Part shown: positions 1 to 7,718 of the stretch, piece after piece
How the letters are laid out: each line of letters begins with the position of its first letter
Position numbering within the stretch: position 1 is the stretch's first letter
Assembly (NCBI RefSeq): GCF_014201115.1
Contig: NZ_JACHDO010000001.1
Span: 6,882,001-6,946,000, forward strand
From: Nocardiopsis metallicus
GTDB taxonomy: Bacteria > Actinomycetota > Actinomycetes > Streptosporangiales > Streptosporangiaceae
DNA length: 64,000 nt
Reading direction: 5' to 3'
The notes under the pieces: generated by a model
The model's input: only the letters and a program-made list of their open reading frames with translations
Told to the model about the DNA's origin: nothing
The model's database searches: none
Translations under genes and position numbers: made by a program

Positions 1-309
1 GCGCACGACCTCTACGCGGGCCGGTTCCAGGCGTTCGTCCGGGTGGTCCTGCCCGTCTCCCTGCCCGGGGTGTTCGCCGGCGTGCTGATGACCTTCATCC
101 CCACCAGCGCCGACTACGTCAACGCCTCGGTGCTGGGCGGCGCCCACAACACGATGATCGGCAACATCATCCAGAGCCAGTACCTGGTCAACAACAACTA
201 CCCGATCGCCGCGTCGATCACCTTCGTCCTCATGGGGTTGCTGCTGGTGGGCATCTTCAGCTACGCGCGGGCCCTGGGCACGGAACGGGTCATGGAGGTG
301 CACACCTGA
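1..309 (+). CDS. Polyamine-type ABC transporter permease, C-terminal part (PotB-like)
   Basis: The frame is open from the first base, so this is the last 102 codons of a gene that starts outside the window. It begins inside the cytoplasmic coupling loop typical of binding-protein-dependent permeases (DLYAGRFQAF...LPVSLPG, the EAA-type loop that docks on the ATPase) and continues through two hydrophobic segments. The stop codon overlaps the ATG of the next permease (TGATG at 307-311), so the two are translationally coupled and should form the usual PotB-PotC heterodimer. The spermidine/putrescine class is inferred from the PotC-like partner and the following amine oxidoreductase; the substrate is not proven. 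Confidence 0.85.
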   Translation, partial: AHDLYAGRFQAFVRVVLPVSLPGVFAGVLMTFIPTSADYVNASVLGGAHNTMIGNIIQSQYLVNNNYPIAASITFVLMGLLLVGIFSYARALGTERVMEVHT

Positions 310-1169
310 TGAGCGTTCACCTGGACACGGCGGCGCCTTCCACGCCCCCGCCCCCTCCGGCCCGCGTCGGCGGGACCGGACGTTCTCCCAGTCCCCGCCG
401 CCGGATCGACTGGGGCCGCTACTACACCTGGCTGGTCCTGGCCTGGCTGTTCACGCCCATCCTGTTCATGGTGGCGTTCAGCTTCAACGACCCGGCGGGC
501 AAGCACAACATCACCTGGCAGGGCTTCACCCTCAAGTGGTACGCGAACGCCTTCGCGCACCCCACTCTCAACGAGGCGATGTTCAACTCCGTGAGCATCG
601 CCCTGCTGACCATGGTGATCGCGGGCGCGATCGGGAGCCTGCTCGGGCTGGCGCTGGGCCGGTTCTCGTTCCGCGGCAAGCAGCTCACCAACCTGGTGAT
701 GTTCTCCGCCATCAGCGCCCCCGAGGTGGTCCTGGGCGCGGCGCTGCTGTCCACGTTCCTGATGATGAACGTGACCACCGGCTACTGGACCACGGTGGTC
801 TCGCACGTGATGTTCTGCGTCTCCTTCGTGGCCATCACCGTGCGGGCGCGGGTGATCACCCTGGACCCGGCGCTGGAGGAGGCCGCCCGGGACCTGGGCG
901 CGGGGTCGTTCACCACGTTCCGGCTGGTCACCCTGCCGATGCTGTTCCCCGCGATCATGGCGGGCGGGCTGCTGGCCTTCGCCCTGTCCATCGACGACTA
1001 CATCATCACGACCTTCGTCAGCGGCGAGGTCACCACGTTCCCGCTCTGGGTGTGGGGATCCACGCGCGTCGGTATCCCGCCACAGGTCAACGTGATGGGC
1101 ACACTGCTGTTCGGGGTCGGGCTGATCATGGCGGTGGTCAACATCGTGATGGCCCACCGCCGCAGGTGA
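309..1169 (+). CDS. Polyamine-type ABC transporter permease (PotC-like)
   Basis: Full-length inner-membrane permease of 286 residues. After a Pro-rich cytoplasmic N-terminus (about residues 1-35) there are six hydrophobic segments, starting near residue 40 (YYTWLVLAWLFTPILFMVAF). The EAA loop is clear (LEEAARDLGAGSFTTF...LPMLFPAI, about residues 183-215). This layout is that of PotC, the second permease of spermidine/putrescine importers. The ATG overlaps the stop of the upstream permease. The next gene encodes an FAD amine oxidoreductase, which supports import coupled to oxidation of an amine. The exact amine cannot be read from the sequence. Confidence 0.88.
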   Translation: MSVHLDTAAPSTPPPPPARVGGTGRSPSPRRRIDWGRYYTWLVLAWLFTPILFMVAFSFNDPAGKHNITWQGFTLKWYANAFAHPTLNEAMFNSVSIALLTMVIAGAIGSLLGLALGRFSFRGKQLTNLVMFSAISAPEVVLGAALLSTFLMMNVTTGYWTTVVSHVMFCVSFVAITVRARVITLDPALEEAARDLGAGSFTTFRLVTLPMLFPAIMAGGLLAFALSIDDYIITTFVSGEVTTFPLWVWGSTRVGIPPQVNVMGTLLFGVGLIMAVVNIVMAHRRR

Positions 1170-1222
1170 GACCACCGGCCGCCGACCGATCCATCTTCAT
1201 CGACGAGAGACGAGTGAGAGCC

Positions 1223-2647
1223 ATGGCCGACAGCACGCGCGCCGAGGCGGCACGGGCCCTGGAGGGAGCACGACCGCGGGTCTTCTGGCTGGACCCGGAT
1301 GTCCCCGGGCACGACGTTCCCGAACCCGCTCCGCCGCTGGTCGGTGACGTGCACGCCGACCTGGTCGTCGTGGGGGCGGGTTTCAGCGGGCTGTGGACGG
1401 CGCTGATCGCCAAGGAGCGCGACCCGGACCGCAACGTTGTGCTGGTGGAGGCCCGTACCACCGGCTGGGCGGCCTCGGGGCGCAACGGCGGCTTCTGCGC
1501 GGCCAGCCTCACCCACGGCTACGAGAACGGGGCCGAGCGCTGGCCCGAGGAGATCGCCGAACTCGAACGCCAGGGCATGGCCAACCTCGACGCCATCGAG
1601 GAGACCGTGCGCAAGTACGGCATCGACTGCGAGTTCGAGCGCACCGGCGAGACCCTGGTGGCCACCGAGCCCTGGCAGGCCGAGTGGTTCGAGAAGGCGG
1701 CCGCGGACGGGCGGGCCAAGGGCGAGAGGGTGCAGGCATGGAACGCCGAGGAGGTGCGCCAGCGGATCGACTCGCCCACCTACGTGGCCGGTTACCACGA
1801 GTCCGACGGCGTGGCCATGATCCACCCGGCCAAGCTGGCCTGGGGGCTGCGCGCGGTCTGCGAACGCCTCGGCGTGCGCGTCTTCGAGAACAGCCCCGTA
1901 CGCGCCATCCACTCGGTCCCCCTGGGCCTGCGCCTGGAGACCCGCGGGGGAGCGCTTCACGCCCCGAAGGTCGCCTGGGGCGGCGGCGCCTTCCCCGGTC
2001 CGCTGCGACGGCTCAAGCACTACCTGGCCCCGGTCTACGACTACGCGCTGATGACCGAGCCGCTCACCGACGAGCAGATGGCTTCGATCGGCTGGGAGGG
2101 GCGCCAGGGCGTCTCCGATTCGGCCAACTTCTTCCACTACTACCGGCTCACCGCGGACAACCGCATCCTGTGGGGCGGTTACGACATCGTGCACCACTAC
2201 GGCGGCAAGGTGCGGCCCGAGTACGACCAGCGGCCGGAGACCTTCCAGAAGCTGGCCGAGCACTTCCTGGAGACCTTCCCGCAGCTGCGCGGTATCCGCT
2301 TCGGCCACACCTGGGGCGGGGTCATCGACACGTGCAGCCGCTTCTCGGTGTTCTTCGGTGATGCCTACGGCGGTCGGCTGGCCTACGCCGCCGGGTACAC
2401 CGGCCTCGGCGTGGGAGCGACCCGCTTCGGCGCCCAGGTCATGCTGGACAAGTTGGACGGGTTGGACACCGAACGCACCCGGCTGCGGATGGTGAAGGAG
2501 AAGCCGCTGCCGTTCCCGCCGGAGCCGGTCCGGTCCCTGGGCATCGAACTCACCCTTAGGGCGACCGCCGCCGCCGACCGCAACGGCGGCCGACGCAACC
2601 TCTGGCTGCGGGGTCTGGACGCTGTGGGCATGGGTTTCGACAGCTGA
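1223..2647 (+). CDS. FAD-dependent amine oxidoreductase (DAO family, PuuB-like)
   Basis: 474 residues from ATG 1223; no other good start lies between the transporter gene and this ATG. A dinucleotide-binding motif GAGFSG sits at residues 51-56, followed by the acidic residue that binds the FAD ribose and the loop GWAASGRNGGF, which is characteristic of the glycine oxidase/gamma-glutamylputrescine oxidase type of the DAO fold. A C-terminal glycine-rich stretch (YAAGYTGLGVGATRFGAQVM) completes the FAD site. The family oxidises primary or secondary amines to aldehydes with H2O2 release. Placement 53 bp after PotBC-type permeases suggests breakdown of an imported polyamine. The substrate is inferred. 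Confidence 0.82.
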   Translation: MADSTRAEAARALEGARPRVFWLDPDVPGHDVPEPAPPLVGDVHADLVVVGAGFSGLWTALIAKERDPDRNVVLVEARTTGWAASGRNGGFCAASLTHGYENGAERWPEEIAELERQGMANLDAIEETVRKYGIDCEFERTGETLVATEPWQAEWFEKAAADGRAKGERVQAWNAEEVRQRIDSPTYVAGYHESDGVAMIHPAKLAWGLRAVCERLGVRVFENSPVRAIHSVPLGLRLETRGGALHAPKVAWGGGAFPGPLRRLKHYLAPVYDYALMTEPLTDEQMASIGWEGRQGVSDSANFFHYYRLTADNRILWGGYDIVHHYGGKVRPEYDQRPETFQKLAEHFLETFPQLRGIRFGHTWGGVIDTCSRFSVFFGDAYGGRLAYAAGYTGLGVGATRFGAQVMLDKLDGLDTERTRLRMVKEKPLPFPPEPVRSLGIELTLRATAAADRNGGRRNLWLRGLDAVGMGFDS

Positions 2648-2788
2648 ACCAGTCAGTCGGGCACACGCGACCGGAAACCATCCGTTTCCGGCAAGGATCG
2701 GTAAGCCTGTGCCAAGGGTTGTCATGTGGGGCGATGCGGACGGCGTGGCGTGCGTTCCCAGCACCCGCCTAGGGTGAGTATGGGCAAC

Positions 2789-2835
2789 GGGCCGCGGGGG
2801 AGTTTTCGCAGGTGACCTAACTCCTCCCGCGGGCC
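2789..2835 (+). other. Imperfect stem-loop downstream of the amine oxidase
   Basis: GGGCCGCGGGGGAGTT (2789-2804) pairs imperfectly with 2819-2835 (AACTCCTCCCGCGGGCC) across a 14-base loop. It is the first of three consecutive hairpins in the gap after the amine oxidase gene. It could be part of a compound terminator or a structured RNA. No U-tract follows. Confidence 0.4.
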
Positions 2836-2854
2836 GACCCTCCTTACCCGAATC

Positions 2855-2899
2855 CACCGCGTGGCCGCCCACTGGCCCAAGGTTCCAGGCCGCGCGGTG
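2855..2899. other. Second stem-loop in the same gap
   Basis: CACCGCGTGGCC (2855-2866) pairs with GGCCGCGCGGTG (2888-2899), 12 base pairs with one G-T wobble, and a 21-base loop. It is the middle one of three hairpins between 2789 and 2938. Function unknown. Confidence 0.35.
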
Positions 2900-2911
2900 T
2901 TTGCCCCGAAC

Positions 2912-2938
2912 GGCGCCCGTACTCCCGGTACGGGCGCC
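2912..2938 (+). terminator. Perfect 11-bp hairpin, probable terminator
   Basis: GGCGCCCGTAC (2912-2922) is perfectly complementary to 2928-2938 with the five-base loop TCCCG. It ends the region after the amine oxidase and is followed by CTTCGCGCTC. A related hairpin (8916-8934) followed by nearly the same bases precedes the second CRISPR leader, so this element seems to belong to the duplicated leader block. Confidence 0.55.
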
Positions 2939-2990
2939 CTTCGCGCTCACTCGCCAGGTTTCACGCTGATCCGGTAGCCCCGCGTACGCG

Positions 2991-3165
2991 CCAGGGTTGA
3001 GGGATGGTGTTCTTCGGTGCCTTCTTTTTCCTAGCGGGAGAGCAGTAGGTTGGTGTGCATGGTTGCTGGAGGGTGGGCTTTTTGAGTGATTTGTCTTCGG
3101 TGTCCAAGTGCCAACAACTTGCAGATTTTGGCCTCTTGACGCTCTAAATTCGCAGGTCACCGAGT
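2991..3165 (+). promoter_or_regulatory. Leader of CRISPR array 1
   Basis: This stretch aligns without gaps to 8950-9124 (constant offset of 5959 bases up to the first repeat of each array), with only scattered differences. The longest near-identical part runs from 3042 to about 3127 and includes the AT-rich tract GGGCTTTTTGAGTGATTTG. Position directly upstream of the first repeat, AT-richness and conservation between two arrays are the marks of a type I-E leader, which carries the crRNA promoter and the integration signals. A segment of about 30 bases just upstream (near 2961-2990) is absent from the second copy. Confidence 0.75.
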
Positions 3166-3377
3166 CTGCTCCCCGCGCACGCGGGGATGGTCCCCGTCCC
3201 GGTCGGGTGGGACGCCACCACCGACGCTGCTCCCCGCGCACGCGGGGATGGTCCCGCGTAGAAGTGGTGCATCAGGATCTCCGTTCGCTGCTCCCCGCGC
3301 ACGCGGGGATGGTCCCAGCACCGTGGCGGCGGTGCGCTCCAGGGCCGCCTGCTCCCCGCGCACGCAGGGGCAGCCCC
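3166..3377 (+). CRISPR. Type I-E CRISPR array 1: 4 repeats, 3 spacers
   Basis: 29-base repeats start at 3166, 3227, 3288 and 3349, an exact 61-base period giving 32-base spacers (3195-3226, 3256-3287, 3317-3348). The repeat has the palindromic core CCCCGCGCACGCGGGG flanked by CTGCT and ATGGTCCC, the usual actinobacterial type I-E (CASCADE) repeat. The fourth repeat is degenerate in its second half (GCAGGGGCAGCCCC), which marks it as the leader-distal end and fixes transcription left to right. No cas gene is present here, so the machinery must be encoded elsewhere. The repeat end TCCC differs from ACCC in array 2. Confidence 0.95.
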
Positions 3378-3419
3378 GGTTTTGCGAGCTGATGGAGCTT
3401 TTCGGATCGGCCCCTGCTA

Positions 3420-3560
3420 AGTTCTTTTTGACCATTTCGATGGGGTTTGAGGAAGCCGGTGTGACTCCGGCGCGGTACCGCCACTGTGAACAGCGCCCAG
3501 CAGGCGCTGTGAGCCAGATACTCGCCCCATTCGTACCTTTCGAACACGGGGCGGCATACC
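3420..3560 (+). promoter_or_regulatory. Cobalamin riboswitch
   Basis: The conserved core is readable: GGAAGCCGGTGTGACTCCGG (3451-3470), CGCGGTACCGCCACTGTGA (3471-3489), a hairpin CAGCGCC/GGCGCTG (3491-3509), and the B12 box AGCCAGATACTCGCC (3512-3526). A further stem (CCCCATTCG...CGAACACGGGG) lies just before the coding start and would supply the kissing loop. This class binds adenosyl- or methylcobalamin and lowers expression of B12 uptake and synthesis genes when the vitamin is plentiful. It lies directly upstream of the substrate-binding gene at 3583, which identifies the operon as cobalamin related rather than siderophore related. Boundaries are approximate. Confidence 0.9.
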
Positions 3561-3582
3561 CCCAGAAAGGCCCGGCGGAGCC

Positions 3583-4680
3583 GTGCATTCCTTTTCTGTC
3601 CTCTCTTCCCAACCCAGGCCGACCGGTCCGCTGATGACGGCGTCCGTCCTGGCCACCACCGCCGTCCTCCTCGCCGGCTGTACGGCCGGGGCAGGCCCCG
3701 AGACGGCCGCAGAGGACGACACCACCACCGTCGAGAACTGCGGGATCGACGTCACCGTCGAAGGGCCGCCCGAGCGGGTGTACGCCGCCTACCAGCCCGC
3801 GATCGAGATCGCCCACGCACTCGGTATCGGCGACCGCCTGGTGGAGACCGCGTTCCTCGACTCCCAGGTGCTGCCGGAGTACGTCCAGGCGCAGGAGGCG
3901 GCGGAGTACGTCGAGAGCCTGCCCAGCCGTGAGGCTCTGCTGACCGAGGAGCCGGACTTCGTCCTCTCCGGCTTCAACGGTGTCTTCGTCAGTGACGGGG
4001 CGGGCGACGCGAGCTTCGGCACCCGCGCCAGCCTCGCGGAGCTCGGGGTCCAGTCGTGGATCCTCAGTCCGCTGTGCCCCAGCGCGGACGGGCTCTCCGA
4101 CGAGGCGATCGACCCGGCGACGGTCCGGGTCGAGACCATCCACGACGACCTGCGCGACCTCGGCGCCCTCTTCGACGCCCAGGAGCGCGCCGAGGAGGTC
4201 ATCGCCGACCAGAACGCCCGAATCGAGGCCGTGGTGGAGGCCGTCGCCGACGCCGACCGGCCGACGGTCGCCTTTGTCAGCATGCGGGAGGACGGCACGC
4301 TCTCCGTCGCCGGAGGCATCGACTTCGGCACCCAGGTCATCGAGCATGCCGGGGGCGAGAACGCCTTCGGCGACCTGACCGAGACACGCAACGTCCAGAT
4401 CGACCTCGAGGAGCTGATCCGGCGCGACCCGGACGTCATCCTCACCAGCACCTGCTGCGACGCCTCCTACACCCGCGAGGACGCCGCGGACGACGTCGCC
4501 GCCATCGCCGAGCACCCGGCCCTGTCCGGGGTGACCGCCGTGGAGCAGGACCAGGTGCACCCGTTCCTGTTCGCGGACCGCAGCGCCGGAGTCCGGGCCG
4601 CCCACGCCATCGAGGTGCTCGCCTCGCTGCTCCACCCAGATCTCGTCAGCTCCGACCAGGCCGGCTCCGCCGCCGAGTGA
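3583..4680 (+). CDS. Cobalamin ABC transporter substrate-binding lipoprotein (BtuF-like)
   Basis: 365 residues from GTG 3583. The N-terminus carries a lipoprotein signal with lipobox LLAGC (Cys33), so the protein is anchored to the outer face of the membrane. The body has the helical-backbone periplasmic-binding fold of the FecB/BtuF class (RVYAAYQPAIEIAHALGIGD, and later DPDVILTSTCCD). By sequence alone it would be called an iron-siderophore binding protein; the cobalamin riboswitch 20-160 bases upstream makes B12 or a corrinoid precursor the likely ligand. An internal ATG at 3634 would lose the only basic residue before the hydrophobic core, so the GTG start is preferred. First gene of a five-gene operon. 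Confidence 0.85.
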   Translation: MHSFSVLSSQPRPTGPLMTASVLATTAVLLAGCTAGAGPETAAEDDTTTVENCGIDVTVEGPPERVYAAYQPAIEIAHALGIGDRLVETAFLDSQVLPEYVQAQEAAEYVESLPSREALLTEEPDFVLSGFNGVFVSDGAGDASFGTRASLAELGVQSWILSPLCPSADGLSDEAIDPATVRVETIHDDLRDLGALFDAQERAEEVIADQNARIEAVVEAVADADRPTVAFVSMREDGTLSVAGGIDFGTQVIEHAGGENAFGDLTETRNVQIDLEELIRRDPDVILTSTCCDASYTREDAADDVAAIAEHPALSGVTAVEQDQVHPFLFADRSAGVRAAHAIEVLASLLHPDLVSSDQAGSAAE

Positions 4681-4687
4681 GGCCGCG

Positions 4688-5773
4688 ATGACGACGGTCA
4701 CGCCCGCAGAGGAACGAACCGCGGGGGGTGCGGGCCGATCCGGCCCGACACCCTCCGCCCGCTCCGGTGTGCTCAAAGGCGGTTGGAGCCGCGGCCTCGG
4801 CCTCGTCGCTGCCACGGCGGCGCTGGTGGCCGCCGCGTTCGGCTCCGTGCTGATCGGCAACTACCCGGTCACCCTCGCCGACGTGGCCGCCGCCCTCAGC
4901 GGCAGCCCCGAGAGCGACGTGGAGCGGATCATCCTGCACATCCGCGTCCCGCGCACCGTCACCGGACTGCTCGCCGGAATCGCGCTCGGTGTCGCCGGAA
5001 CGGTCATGCAGGGTCTGACCCGCAACCCGCTGGCCGAACCAGGGCTGCTCGGCATCAACTCCGGTGCCGCCCTGGCGGTGGTGCTGGCGATGGCCGGTTT
5101 CGGGATCACCGCCACCGCCGGCTACCTGTGGTTCGCCTTCGCCGGGGCCGCCGTCGCCGCGGTCCTCGTCTACGCCCTCGGCTCGCTCGGCCTCGGCGGC
5201 GCCACCCCGGTGAAGCTGGCCCTGGCCGGTGCCGCCTTCACCGCGCTGTTCGGGGCGGTCACGTCGATGATCACCCTCCAGGACTCCTCCACGATGGACG
5301 ACTACCGGTACTGGGTGGTCGGGTCGCTCACCCGGTCCGACGGCACGGACCTGAGCGTCGTGGCGCCCTTCCTCCTCCTCGGGGTCGTCCTCGCCGTGGC
5401 GCTGACCCGGACGCTCAACGCCCTGGCGCTGGGGGACGACCTGGCACGCAGCCTCGGTACCCGTCTGTGGACCAACCGTGCCGTCGCGGCCCTGGCCGTC
5501 GTCCTGCTCGCCGGGGGCGCCACCGCCATCGCGGGCCCGATCGGGTTCGTCGGCCTGGTCGTGCCGCACGTCGCCCGGATGATCACCGGCCCGGACTACC
5601 GCTGGGTGATGGCGTGGACGGTGGTGCTCGCACCGACACTCCTGCTGATCGCCGACACGCTCGGCCGGATCCTGCTCCAACCCCAGCAGCTCCAGGTCGG
5701 GATCATCACCGCCATCGCCGGGGCGCCGTTCTTCCTCTACCTGGTCCGCAACCGAAGGGTGATCGGCGTATGA
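4688..5773 (+). CDS. FecCD-family ABC permease 1 (BtuC-like)
   Basis: 361 residues, highly hydrophobic after a 35-residue cytoplasmic tail, with about ten membrane segments. Family signatures are visible: RVPRTVTGLLAGIALGVAG, GLTRNPLAEPGLLGINSGAA, and near the end AGPIGFVGLVVPHVAR, the coupling region facing the ATPase. It starts 7 bases after the lipoprotein gene. The overlapping ATGA at 5770-5773 couples it to the second permease, so the membrane part of the importer is probably a heterodimer rather than the BtuC homodimer of enterobacteria. Confidence 0.88.
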   Translation: MTTVTPAEERTAGGAGRSGPTPSARSGVLKGGWSRGLGLVAATAALVAAAFGSVLIGNYPVTLADVAAALSGSPESDVERIILHIRVPRTVTGLLAGIALGVAGTVMQGLTRNPLAEPGLLGINSGAALAVVLAMAGFGITATAGYLWFAFAGAAVAAVLVYALGSLGLGGATPVKLALAGAAFTALFGAVTSMITLQDSSTMDDYRYWVVGSLTRSDGTDLSVVAPFLLLGVVLAVALTRTLNALALGDDLARSLGTRLWTNRAVAALAVVLLAGGATAIAGPIGFVGLVVPHVARMITGPDYRWVMAWTVVLAPTLLLIADTLGRILLQPQQLQVGIITAIAGAPFFLYLVRNRRVIGV

Positions 5774-6840
5774 CCGGCCTGCTTGGCCGCGGACCGACCC
5801 GCGACACCCTCCTGCTGTCCCCGGGCCGGGGAGCGGTGGCCTTCCGGGTCAGCCGTTCCTCGGCTCTGCTCACCGCCGCGGCCGGGACCGCCGCCCTGGC
5901 GGTGGCCACCGTCTCCCTCACCCTCGGGGTGTTCCCGATCGGGGTCGGCGACGTCCTCACCGTCCTCGGCGGCGGGGGGACCCTCATCGAACGGGACATC
6001 GTCCTGAACGACCGCCTGCCCCGGGCGCTCACCGGACTCGGTGTCGGTGCGGCTTTCGCCCTCTCCGGCGCCCTCCTGCAACGGATCGCCGCCAACCCGC
6101 TGGTGAGCCCCGACGTCATCGGGATCAACTCCGGTGCCGCCATGGGCGCGCTGGTCGTACTCCTCATCCTGGGCGGCAGCGGCCTGCAACTGGTCCTGGG
6201 CGCGCTGTTGGGGGCCCTGCTCGCGGCGGTGCTGATCCTGCTCATCGCCTACAAACGCGGACTACACGGGTTCCGGCTGGTCCTGGTGGGGATCGGTGTC
6301 GCCGCGATGCTCTCCTCGGCCACCTCCTACCTGCTCACCCGGGCCGACATCAACCGTGCGATGAGCGCCGCGGCCTGGCTGACCGGCAGCCTCGCCAACC
6401 GCGGCGGCCTGCACGTGGCGATCATCGTGACCGCCCTGGCGGTGACGGTCCCGGTCCTGATCGTCGGATCGCGGCACCTGCGGTTGCTCGAACTCGGCGA
6501 CGACCTCACCCGGACCCTCACCGGTGCGGGCCAGGGCCGCAAGGTGGTGCTGCTGCTGGTGGCGGTGGTCCTCGCCGCCCTGGCGACCGCGGCGGCCGGT
6601 CCGATCGGCTTCGTCGCGCTGGTGGCGCCGCAGATCACCCGCCGGATCCTCGCCGAGCGACAGGTCGGTCTCGCACCGTCCGCCGCCGTCGGCGCCCTGC
6701 TGGTGGTCAGCGCAGACCTGGCCGGTCGGCTGCTCTTCGCGCCGACGGAGATGCCGGTCGGTGTCCTGACCGCCGTTTTCGGAGCCCCTGTCCTGCTCTA
6801 CCTGCTGGCCCGCGCACACCGGATTGGAGCCGCCGGATGA
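5770..6840 (+). CDS. FecCD-family ABC permease 2 (BtuC-like)
   Basis: 356 residues from the ATG in the ATGA overlap with the first permease. It repeats the same signatures (LPRALTGLGVGAAFALSG, IAANPLVSPDVIGINSGAAM, AAGPIGFVALVAPQITRR) and the same set of about ten membrane segments, so it is a paralogue of its neighbour. The short soluble N-terminus ends near residue 30. Its last codons overlap the ATG of the ATPase gene (ATGA at 6837-6840), continuing the tight translational coupling of the operon. Substrate assignment follows from the upstream cobalamin riboswitch. Confidence 0.88.
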   Translation: MTGLLGRGPTRDTLLLSPGRGAVAFRVSRSSALLTAAAGTAALAVATVSLTLGVFPIGVGDVLTVLGGGGTLIERDIVLNDRLPRALTGLGVGAAFALSGALLQRIAANPLVSPDVIGINSGAAMGALVVLLILGGSGLQLVLGALLGALLAAVLILLIAYKRGLHGFRLVLVGIGVAAMLSSATSYLLTRADINRAMSAAAWLTGSLANRGGLHVAIIVTALAVTVPVLIVGSRHLRLLELGDDLTRTLTGAGQGRKVVLLLVAVVLAALATAAAGPIGFVALVAPQITRRILAERQVGLAPSAAVGALLVVSADLAGRLLFAPTEMPVGVLTAVFGAPVLLYLLARAHRIGAAG

Positions 6841-7718
6841 CCGATGCCGCCGCGTCCACCCAGAACCCCGACCCCGACCTCGAGCCCGCGCCCGGTCCCG
6901 GCCCGGAGCCGGGCCACCCGATCTCGATCGCCGCGGAGGGACTGAGCCTCGGCTACGCCTCCTCGGTGGTCGTCGACCGGGTCACCACCGAGCTCCCGGC
7001 CGGCCGGATCACCGCCATCGTCGGGCCCAACGGCTGCGGCAAGTCCACGCTGCTGCGCGGTCTGGCCCGGCTGCTGGGACCCCAGCGGGGCCGGGTGCTC
7101 CTGGACGGCGACGAGCTCGCCTCGATGTCCGCGCGTACTCTCTCCCGCCGCCTCGGCCTGCTGCCGCAGCAACCGGTCGCACCCGACGGGATCACCGTCG
7201 CGGACCTGGTCGGCCGCGGCCGCCACCCGCACCAGCGCTGGTTCCGGCAGTGGGGCGCCGCGGACGAGGAGGCGGTGGCCGCCGCGATGGCGGCGACGGG
7301 CGTCGACCAGTTCGCCGAGACCCCGATCGACCAGCTCTCCGGCGGCCAGCGCCAGCGGGTGTGGATCGCCCTGGCCCTGGCCCAGGAGCCCGAGGTCATG
7401 CTGCTCGACGAACCGACGACCTACCTCGACCTCGCGCACCAGCTCGACGTCCTCAACCTGCTTGCCGCGCTCAACCGCCGCCTCGGGCGCACCATCGTGC
7501 TGGTGCTGCACGACCTCAACATGGCCAGCCGTTTCGCCCACCACCTGGTGGCGATGCGGGACGGGACCCTGGTCACCCAGGGAACCCCCGCCGAGGTCGT
7601 CACACCGGGCACGGTCCGCGAGGTCTTCGGGGTGGCGGCCACCGTCATCACCGACCCGGTGGCCGGCACACCCCTGATCCTGCCGCACCTGTCCGCTGAC
7701 GCGGAGGAGGCCCGATGA
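6837..7718 (+). CDS. ABC transporter ATPase for cobalamin import (BtuD/FecE-like)
   Basis: 293 residues. After an unusual Pro/Glu-rich N-terminal extension (about residues 10-27) the nucleotide-binding domain is complete: Walker A GPNGCGKST (63-71), Q-loop, signature LSGGQRQR, Walker B VMLLDEPTTYLDL, and switch His in VLVLHD. This is the FecE/BtuD class that energises FecCD permeases. Both ends overlap neighbouring genes by ATGA, so synthesis is coupled to the permease and to the following ferredoxin-like protein. Confidence 0.9.
   Translation: MTDAAASTQNPDPDLEPAPGPGPEPGHPISIAAEGLSLGYASSVVVDRVTTELPAGRITAIVGPNGCGKSTLLRGLARLLGPQRGRVLLDGDELASMSARTLSRRLGLLPQQPVAPDGITVADLVGRGRHPHQRWFRQWGAADEEAVAAAMAATGVDQFAETPIDQLSGGQRQRVWIALALAQEPEVMLLDEPTTYLDLAHQLDVLNLLAALNRRLGRTIVLVLHDLNMASRFAHHLVAMRDGTLVTQGTPAEVVTPGTVREVFGVAATVITDPVAGTPLILPHLSADAEEAR

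Noticed and set aside
261-1175. Long minus-strand frame opposite the permease genes
   Set aside because: It is the antisense shadow of a high-GC gene: Gly/His/Arg-rich low-complexity translation and no domain, while the plus strand has a complete permease.
3157-4860. Minus-strand frame of 567 codons across CRISPR array 1 and the lipoprotein gene
   Set aside because: Its end is translated CRISPR repeats (GDHPRVRGEQ-like units) and the rest is antisense to the lipoprotein.
4783-6840. 685-codon frame that would fuse a long N-terminus to the second permease
   Set aside because: The first 329 codons are an out-of-frame shadow of permease 1; the real start is the ATG in the ATGA overlap at 5770.
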